This document shows, one piece after another, positions 6,767-10,430 of a stretch of DNA of 10,430 nt; the first letter of the stretch is position 1, and each line of letters opens with the position of its first letter. The stretch spans positions 1-10,430 of the forward strand of contig JAFMIS010000053.1 in assembly GCA_017853915.1 (NCBI GenBank), read 5' to 3'. This stretch comes from a bacterium (GTDB taxonomy: Bacteria; Bdellovibrionota_C; UBA2361; OMII01). Position numbers and translations under genes: made by a program. Under the pieces are notes generated by a model, which was given only the letters and a program-made list of their open reading frames with translations, made no database searches and was not told the origin of the DNA.

Positions 6767-6772
6767 TTATAC
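6686..6772 (+). other. attC recombination site of cassette A
   Basis: The site has the ordered parts of an attC. R'' is GCATAAC (6686-6692), followed by a 4-nt spacer AAAT. L'' is CTTA-G-CTG (6697-6704), whose G6701 is extrahelical. A further 6-bp stem pairs CGGGCG (6711-6716) with CGCCCG (6748-6753). L' is CAGTAAG (6754-6760), followed by a 5-nt spacer TAAAC, and R' is ATTATAC (6766-6772). The loop is 31 nt. L''/L' pair over seven bases with a single bulged G, as in functional attC sites. Six bases, GCGGAG (6705-6710), are unpaired. R' carries A instead of the canonical G at the crossover and pairs with R'' at five of seven positions, so this site may be weakened. Confidence 0.75.
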
Positions 6773-6789
6773 TCCCTAGAGAGAACTTG

Positions 6790-7431
6790 ATGCGCACGAT
6801 CCTTTGCTTTGGCGATTCCAATACATGGGGAGATCCTCCTGGTGGTAATGGCCGCTTCGCTTGGCATGAGCGTTGGACGGGTATTCTCCAAGACTCATTA
6901 GGTCATGGATTCCGCGTCATTGAGGAAGGACTTTGTGGCCGCACCACTTGTTTTGACGACCCCTTCAGTCCGAATCGCAACGGATTGGCCTACCTCACAG
7001 TCGCCTTAGAGACGCACTGCCCGCTTGATCTGCTGATAATTATGCTGGGCACAAACGACCTGAAAGCCAACTTTAATCTCAGTGCCTTCGATATCAGTCG
7101 TGGAGCCGCCAGCTTGCTAGTGGCGGCCCGAAACTTTAGCCCCAAAATTCAGCAGATTTTGTTGGTATCACCACCTCATGTTACCAGCACTGATGATTTT
7201 GGTATCTTGCATCAGTTTCCAGATGGAATTGAGAAATCAAAATCTTTATCGGCACATTATCAGAGTTTTGCCGAGCTGCACGGTTGTCATTTTTTTGATG
7301 CGGCTTCTGTTGCTCAGGCTAGTCAGACAGATGGCATTCACCTAAATACCGACAATCATAAAAGGCTGGCTGATGGTTTGACTCGAAAAGTCGTGACTAT
7401 TTTTAAACCCCAGGCGCAGTCGGCAAGCTAA
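6790..7431 (+). CDS. SGNH/GDSL-family hydrolase (esterase-like)
   Basis: A 213-residue protein with all SGNH blocks. Block I is F-G-D-S-N-T-W-G with nucleophile Ser10; block II has Gly50 (EGLCGRTT); block III is G-T-N-D with Asn89; block V is D-G-I-H-L-N with Asp181 and His184. The arrangement resembles the cytoplasmic arylesterase/acyltransferase branch, and there is no signal peptide, so it probably cleaves small acyl esters in the cytosol. The natural substrate is unknown. I chose ATG 6790 rather than the TTG one codon earlier; a weak SD-like AGAGAGAA lies before it. The start is only 23 bases from the cassette boundary. The stop is 29 bases from the opposing toxin stop. Confidence 0.88.
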   Translation: MRTILCFGDSNTWGDPPGGNGRFAWHERWTGILQDSLGHGFRVIEEGLCGRTTCFDDPFSPNRNGLAYLTVALETHCPLDLLIIMLGTNDLKANFNLSAFDISRGAASLLVAARNFSPKIQQILLVSPPHVTSTDDFGILHQFPDGIEKSKSLSAHYQSFAELHGCHFFDAASVAQASQTDGIHLNTDNHKRLADGLTRKVVTIFKPQAQSAS

Positions 7432-7444
7432 ATGCTTCGGCGTT
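7431..7444. terminator. Small cUUCGg hairpin between convergent genes
   Basis: AATGC-TTCG-GCGTT (7431-7444) forms a 5-bp stem closed by the very stable C(UUCG)G tetraloop. It starts on the last base of the hydrolase stop codon and lies before the toxin stop. There is no T-run, so termination is only suggested. Confidence 0.3.
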
Positions 7445-7460
7445 CATAGAATCTTCAGGT

Positions 7461-7721
7461 TTAAAGATATACATCTCTGCGATGCCGCACTCGTTGAATC
7501 TCGATTTCTCGCCCCTGCTTGTTTACGATATAAATGACGCGATAGTCTCCAACTCGAATCCGAAAAGTATGTTCTGATCCAATCAATTTTTTGGACGAAG
7601 CGGGAAACGGATTCTCCCGCAAAGACTCCACTGCTCTAAGTACCCTATGGGCTGCCAATCGATCTAGACGCTTGAGGTCCTTAGCTACTGACGCTTTGAA
7701 AGTGACCTTATAGTAGGCCAT
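7461..7721 (-). CDS. RelE/ParE-superfamily toxin
   Basis: An 86-residue protein of typical toxin length. It has an N-terminal strand (YYKVTF), two helices with K-D-L-K-R-L and a L-R-x-N-P turn, then the family core F-R-I-R-V-G-D-Y-R-V-I-Y (residues about 53-64) and a C-terminal I-x-I-x-x-V-x-H-R-x-x-V-Y. Conserved basic residues in the core and the terminal HRRDVY fit an mRNA interferase of the RelE type. ParE-type gyrase poisoning cannot be excluded from sequence alone. The start overlaps the antitoxin gene by 14 bases, so the two are translationally coupled. The pair runs against the cassette direction, which means it needs its own promoter. Confidence 0.9.
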   Translation of the reverse strand: MAYYKVTFKASVAKDLKRLDRLAAHRVLRAVESLRENPFPASSKKLIGSEHTFRIRVGDYRVIYIVNKQGREIEIQRVRHRRDVYL

Positions 7722-7902
7722 CTTTTTTTAGCCTCTTTTTCATTTCTTCGAATGATATCGTCTTTTCCTTTCGACGCTCAGCAACGGCAACGAGATCCTG
7801 AATGTCTTCAAGCATTTCCTCATAGGTCTCAACGGGGAGGATAACTGATTTCTTGCGACCCTTCTCATCGGTAACATACTGAACTGCGGCGGCTCTTTTC
7901 AT
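7708..7902 (-). CDS. Antitoxin of the type II pair (Phd/YefM/RelB-like)
   Basis: A 64-residue protein upstream of and overlapping the toxin gene. The N-terminal half, with strands A-V-Q-Y-V-T-D and K-S-V-I-L-P-V-E-T-Y-E-E-M, is the DNA-binding/dimer part. The charged C-terminal helix (ERRKEKTISFEEMKKRLKKD) would wrap the toxin. Proteins of this pattern, ending F-E-E-x5-L-K-x-D-G-L-L, are well known as antitoxins of RelE-like toxins. I chose ATG at 7902, which has GGAA about eight bases upstream, over a TTG four codons earlier. It probably represses its own promoter inside attC B (inference). Confidence 0.85.
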   Translation of the reverse strand: MKRAAAVQYVTDEKGRKKSVILPVETYEEMLEDIQDLVAVAERRKEKTISFEEMKKRLKKDGLL

Positions 7903-7923
7903 GGTGCGTTCCAACTAAAAGGA

Positions 7924-8015
7924 GTATAACAAAAAAATGCAGCAGATTGCCGCCTTGCTCACTAAAGTATAAGAGCTTTGAAGAGGGGCGGCAACTGCTG
8001 ATTTATGCGTTAGGC
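7924..8015 (+). other. attC recombination site of cassette B
   Basis: A near-textbook attC. R'' is GTATAAC (7924-7930) and the spacer is AAAA. L'' is AAAT-G-CAGCAG-A-TTGCCGCC (7935-7954), which pairs with GGCGGCAACTGCTGATTT (7987-8004) except for two extrahelical bases, G7939 and A7946. The right spacer is ATGC (8005-8008) and R' is GTTAGGC (8009-8015), matching GTTRRRY. The loop is 32 nt. Spacers of four on both sides, eighteen base pairs and extrahelical bases on one arm only are the features integron integrases use on the folded bottom strand. The crossover is G8009|T8010. The right-hand TTAGGC would belong to the target, here mutM. Confidence 0.88.
7966..7994 (-). promoter_or_regulatory. 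Promoter for the toxin-antitoxin operon, inside attC B
   Basis: On the minus strand TTGCCG (7994-7989) and TATACT (7971-7966) are separated by exactly 17 bases, a good sigma70 promoter. It reads towards the antitoxin start at 7902. Its -35 lies in the L' arm and its -10 in the unpaired loop of the attC site. A second TATACT (7928-7923) has no good -35. Confidence 0.6.
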
Positions 8016-8570
8016 CCCACAAGAGGGACACACTCCCCGGACACCAGAAAATTTGGTCGAATGTCCCTGTGCGAAGACCCAAACCAAGTTGTGGGACACC
8101 TCGGGCTTGAACCACTCGAAGCCTCATTCACTCCCGAGGCCCTTCACAGCGCACTCTCCCGAAAATCAGGAAGAATTAAACCTGTCCCTCTCGATCAAAG
8201 TGTCATCGCTGGACTCGGTAATATCTATGTAGACGAAGTCCTCTGGAAAATTAAAGTTAATCCCTTCACTCAAGCCGACAGACTAGCCGACAAAGAGATT
8301 CACCACCTCCACCGCGCTATTCAAGAGACCCTTCAAGAAGCTATTGAGAAACTAGGGTGCGACTTCGGAGATGGAGTGGTCGATGGCGGCATGTACCGCC
8401 CCCGAGTCTACGGCAGAGATGGGAAAAAATGCTCTCGGTGCCGTGACACCATTACGCGCTTAGTTGTCGCTCAACGGGGGACCCATATCTGCCCAACCTG
8501 TCAACCATCACCAAGGGGTAGAAGGCGGTCAAAACAAAGGCAGAAGAGGCCGGTCGCCCCGGTTAAATAA
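8010..8570 (+). pseudogene. mutM: 3' part of mutM/fpg, formamidopyrimidine-DNA glycosylase, cut off from its start
   Basis: The fragment encodes the C-terminal two thirds of an Fpg. It begins near the S-P-D-T-R-K-F-G-R-M block and includes the helix-two-turn-helix D-Q-S-V-I-A-G-L-G-N-I-Y-V-D-E (8193-8237), the R-V-Y-G-R-D-G-K strand, and the zinc finger C-x2-C (8430-8441) plus C-x2-C (8490-8501), with a basic tail. Fpg excises oxidised purines such as 8-oxoguanine. Its catalytic N-terminal proline, Glu and Lys are absent here, so this piece cannot be an active enzyme alone. No plausible start lies in frame; the upstream open frame runs through attC B. The first bases, TTAGGC, are exactly where an attC insertion would end. 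The zinc and H2TH motifs are intact, so disruption may be recent, or selection may act on the remnant. Confidence 0.85.
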
Positions 8571-8816
8571 CAGAGGAAAGGTTAGGCACGCCGCAGCGAT
8601 AATGACCTAGTCGGCGGATTCAGCTCCGCACGAGCACGAGAGGCAGCATGCTCCCCTCCTTGATCTTGACACAAACAACTAAAATCTCCTTTTCCTATTG
8701 CGAGATGTGTCGTTCTGCCCTTAGCGTTCATCATTACAGAGATAGAGCTGGGCTCATGTATCAACGGATACTGTCAGCATGCTGGTCCAGCAAAGACATC
8801 AAACGGAGGATCGATC
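8571..8816. other. Intergenic stretch without a supported gene
   Basis: It holds short open frames without SD or motif, a 5-bp GC stem (CGCCG/CGGCG, near 8590-8615) without a T-run, and a perfect TTGACA at 8666-8671. No -10 hexamer stands at the proper distance from that TTGACA. The promoter of the next gene must lie here but is not identified. Confidence 0.5.
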
Positions 8817-10208
8817 ATGCGTGCAGCAAAAATAGTTAGTCTCCTAACGACACTTTTTGCCCTGTTGCCAACCACTGGAGTTGCCGAAAGCACGCCTCCT
8901 CAGTTGGTGTGCCTTAACAGCACGACTGGAAAGATGGTGACTCGATCAAAATGTAAGGCGAACGAGACAAGATTCGCTAGCTCCTCGTACAACTCTCGAA
9001 TCGACCCGATCTCAAGTTCCGTAACAACGCTTCAAGGGAGTGTGACCTCCCTCCAGGGGAGCGCGACATCTCTTCAAGGTAACGTTACATCCCTTCAGGG
9101 CAACGTCACAACTCTGCAGAGTAGTGTGACGTCCTTGCAGAGTAACATGACAACCGCTCAGGGAGACATTGCATCCCTGCAAGGATCGGTAGACGCGATC
9201 CCTCAGCCCGCTCGAGTAATTCATGTCGCGACATCTGGCGCGCCCTATACGACGATAACGAACGCGCTCGCCGCGGCGTCCGCCTTGACGCCAACCGCAA
9301 CCAATCCTGTGGTGGTGAAAGTTGGACCAGGCTCGTATCCACTCTCTGCCTCCTCAGATACAGTTCCAGCCAATGTGCGCTTAGAGGGAAGTGGGACCGG
9401 CTCAACGATTCTGCTTGTGCCGGGGACCACGGGGCTTCTCATTTCAGACAACGTCACAATCTCAAGGCTCACCCTAAAACCATCGACTTCACTCGTCTCC
9501 ATGTTTATTCGACTCAATACATCAGGCGCTACGGCAAATATGGAGGATATTTCGATTGAGGGAGATCTGACTAGTATTCCTGGGGCTGTGACCGGACTCG
9601 ATGTCAACTTTGGAAGTTTGCGTGTGCGGCGAGCAAGGATCGATATGGTCAATGCAGTTAATGTTACCGGGATCGACATACATCAAAACGCCCAAGCTGA
9701 GGTATACGATGTCGTAGTCAAACTATCGGGTCAAGCATCGCAAGGAGTGCTGGTTGATGGAGGCTTCACCATCCTCGACTCGCTCCTCGACATCACCTCG
9801 TCTGTGAGCCACGCCTCAACCATTCAGGCCTTCGGATCGAATGCCCATGTGCGTGCTCAAGGTCTCCGAGCGATAAGTTACACTGCAGATAATAACCCGA
9901 CGGTGTTTATTTCAAACTCAGCCACTGCTTCGTTCGACAACTGCTACCTTCAGAGCACAACTACGTCCGGGGGGACTGTAGACGGGGTGGTGATAGCCGA
10001 TGGTGGCGCCGCGGTCGATATCCGCAATTCAACCGTCATCACTTCCACCGGGAAAACAGGAATATCCGCTTACGACACAGGCACGGTCAGAGTATTTGGA
10101 ACCTTCATCTCGGCCGGACCTGGAATTACCTCAGGTGGGGGCCAGGTACTATGCTCTGCTATCACCGATGAGAACTACAATTTCTCAGGAGCAACCTGCC
10201 CGTCGTAA
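8817..10208 (+). CDS. Secreted beta-helix protein with a heptad-repeat stalk
   Basis: A 463-residue protein starting at ATG 8817 behind a strong SD, GGAGGA (8805-8810). Residues 1-23 form a Sec signal peptide ending V-A-E or A. A head of about 45 residues has C-L-N-S-T-T-G-x7-K-C-K-x2-E-T (from Cys32), a motif seen before collagen-like or coiled segments in several bacterial surface proteins. Residues 71-126 are eight exact heptads of the type (S/T)-L-Q-(G/S)-x-V-T, with Leu/Ala at 72, 79, 86, 93, 100, 107, 114 and 121 and Val/Ala/Met/Ile four residues on: a parallel coiled coil, probably trimeric. Residues about 133-450 show repeated V-x-I/N-x-S/T ladders with Gly turns, a right-handed parallel beta-helix like pectate lyase or phage tailspike folds. 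No catalytic residues are evident. Adhesion or fibre function is inferred. The gene stands alone. Confidence 0.85.
   Translation: MRAAKIVSLLTTLFALLPTTGVAESTPPQLVCLNSTTGKMVTRSKCKANETRFASSSYNSRIDPISSSVTTLQGSVTSLQGSATSLQGNVTSLQGNVTTLQSSVTSLQSNMTTAQGDIASLQGSVDAIPQPARVIHVATSGAPYTTITNALAAASALTPTATNPVVVKVGPGSYPLSASSDTVPANVRLEGSGTGSTILLVPGTTGLLISDNVTISRLTLKPSTSLVSMFIRLNTSGATANMEDISIEGDLTSIPGAVTGLDVNFGSLRVRRARIDMVNAVNVTGIDIHQNAQAEVYDVVVKLSGQASQGVLVDGGFTILDSLLDITSSVSHASTIQAFGSNAHVRAQGLRAISYTADNNPTVFISNSATASFDNCYLQSTTTSGGTVDGVVIADGGAAVDIRNSTVITSTGKTGISAYDTGTVRVFGTFISAGPGITSGGGQVLCSAITDENYNFSGATCPS
9027..9194 (+). repeat. Tandem 21-bp repeats coding the heptad stalk
   Basis: Eight consecutive 21-base units, each coding a seven-residue heptad, diverge mainly at third positions and keep Leu-Gln at the same place. 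The pattern implies expansion by unit duplication followed by selection for the protein sequence. Confidence 0.8.
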
Positions 10209-10220
10209 ATGGGTAGGCAA

Positions 10221-10372
10221 ATCGATCGCTTTTATGAAAGTAGTTGAACTATTGTATTTGGCCGCATCATGAGGTCCAAATAACCCTCAGACCCTAAGCA
10301 GGGGATGAGGTAAGCATCGAAATGCGTGTCAAGGATAGGACGATCGATCGCTTTTTTATAAGTAGTTGAACT
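10221..10372 (+). repeat. Pair of 30-bp direct repeats downstream of the beta-helix gene
   Basis: ATCGATCGCTTTT plus GTAGTTGAACT ends occur at 10221-10250 and 10343-10372, identical at 27 of 30 positions and 122 bases apart. The first copy starts 13 bases after the stop codon of the beta-helix gene. They may be a duplicated terminator or regulatory region, or flank a small element. Confidence 0.6.
10285..10310. other. Hairpin with tandem G-A internal loop
   Basis: CCTCA-GA-CCCT-AAGC-AGGG-GA-TGAGG folds into two stems joined by a symmetrical GA/GA loop, a motif stable in RNA. A second TGAGG at 10270-10274 can pair with the same CCTCA, giving a competing hairpin. No T-run follows. Confidence 0.4.
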
Positions 10373-10390
10373 GTGAAGGAACACCTACTT

Positions 10391-10430
10391 GTGAGTATGG
10401 CGCTACCCATATTCGGAGCCTCATACTACT
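10391..10430 (+). CDS. Possible start of a gene cut by the window end
   Basis: GTG at 10391 (or ATG at 10397) opens a frame to the end of the window (M-S-M-A-L-P-I-F-G-A). AAGGA lies about ten bases before the GTG. Too short to identify. Confidence 0.25.
   Translation, partial: MSMALPIFGASYY

Larger units (their letters stand above)
6767..8009 (+). mobile_element. Integron gene cassette B (SGNH hydrolase plus reversed toxin-antitoxin pair, with attC)
   Basis: The segment begins TTATAC (6767-6772) and ends at G8009 in attC B. On circularisation G8009 would join TTATAC to give GTTATAC. This is the exact reverse complement of attC B's R'' box GTATAAC (7924-7930), strong evidence that the two ends belong to one cassette. 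It holds a forward hydrolase gene 23 bases from the boundary and a convergent toxin-antitoxin operon. At 1243 bp it is large for a cassette, and it might be a fusion of two whose middle attC is lost. Confidence 0.75.

Noticed and set aside
6337..6891. 184-codon frame on the minus strand
   Set aside because: It crosses attC A and the start of the hydrolase, has no motif, and opposes a gene with a good SD.
8581..8587. Second GTTAGGC, same as the R' box of attC B
   Set aside because: No stem or R'' partner upstream; a 7-base match can arise by chance.
8666..8671. Perfect TTGACA upstream of the beta-helix gene
   Set aside because: No TATAAT-like hexamer at 16-18 bases, so no promoter is claimed.
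1..10430. CRISPR array, tRNA or rRNA gene
   Set aside because: No regularly spaced repeats, cloverleaf or rRNA motif was seen on either strand.

Overview
The window is bacterial chromosome of roughly balanced base composition, with genes closely packed on both strands. A lipobox lipoprotein, Shine-Dalgarno sequences and a sigma32-like -35 element upstream of an Hsp20 gene suggest a Gram-negative, possibly proteobacterium-like host. No gene in the window fixes the lineage.

Left part (1-5573). A lipoprotein gene cut by the window edge overlaps by 4 bases a CPBP (Abi) membrane protease gene. A small heat-shock protein gene follows, with a palindromic leader. It converges on a small basic helix-turn-helix protein across a long perfect-arm hairpin. 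Next comes a 628-residue protein that I do not recognise; it is built of about four diverged units of 100-130 residues. It converges on a TMEM43-family membrane protein.

Central part (5574-8570). This is the most interesting region. The 3' two thirds of a mutM/fpg DNA glycosylase gene (8010-8570) has no 5' end attached. A decayed, frameshifted sequence resembling the MutM N-terminus lies at about 5756-5940. Between them is a 1912-bp block (6098-8009) that reads as two integron gene cassettes. Each has a recognisable attC site (6686-6772 and 7924-8015) with R and L boxes, about 4-5 nt spacers, and an extrahelical G after four base pairs of the L box. Cassette A carries an orphan 157-residue protein. 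Cassette B carries an SGNH/GDSL hydrolase and, in reverse orientation, a RelE-type toxin with its antitoxin. Both cassettes begin with TTATAC, and the outer boundaries fit a G|TT crossover. The simplest reading is that an integron integrase inserted cassettes into a non-attI GTT site inside mutM. No integrase gene is visible, so the array resembles a cluster of attC sites lacking an integrase (CALIN).

Right part (8571-10430). A secreted protein has a signal peptide, a short Cys-containing head, eight perfect heptads (a likely trimeric coiled-coil stalk) and a right-handed beta-helix. It is followed by a 222-bp tail with two 30-bp direct repeats and competing hairpins, and possibly the start of another gene at the edge.
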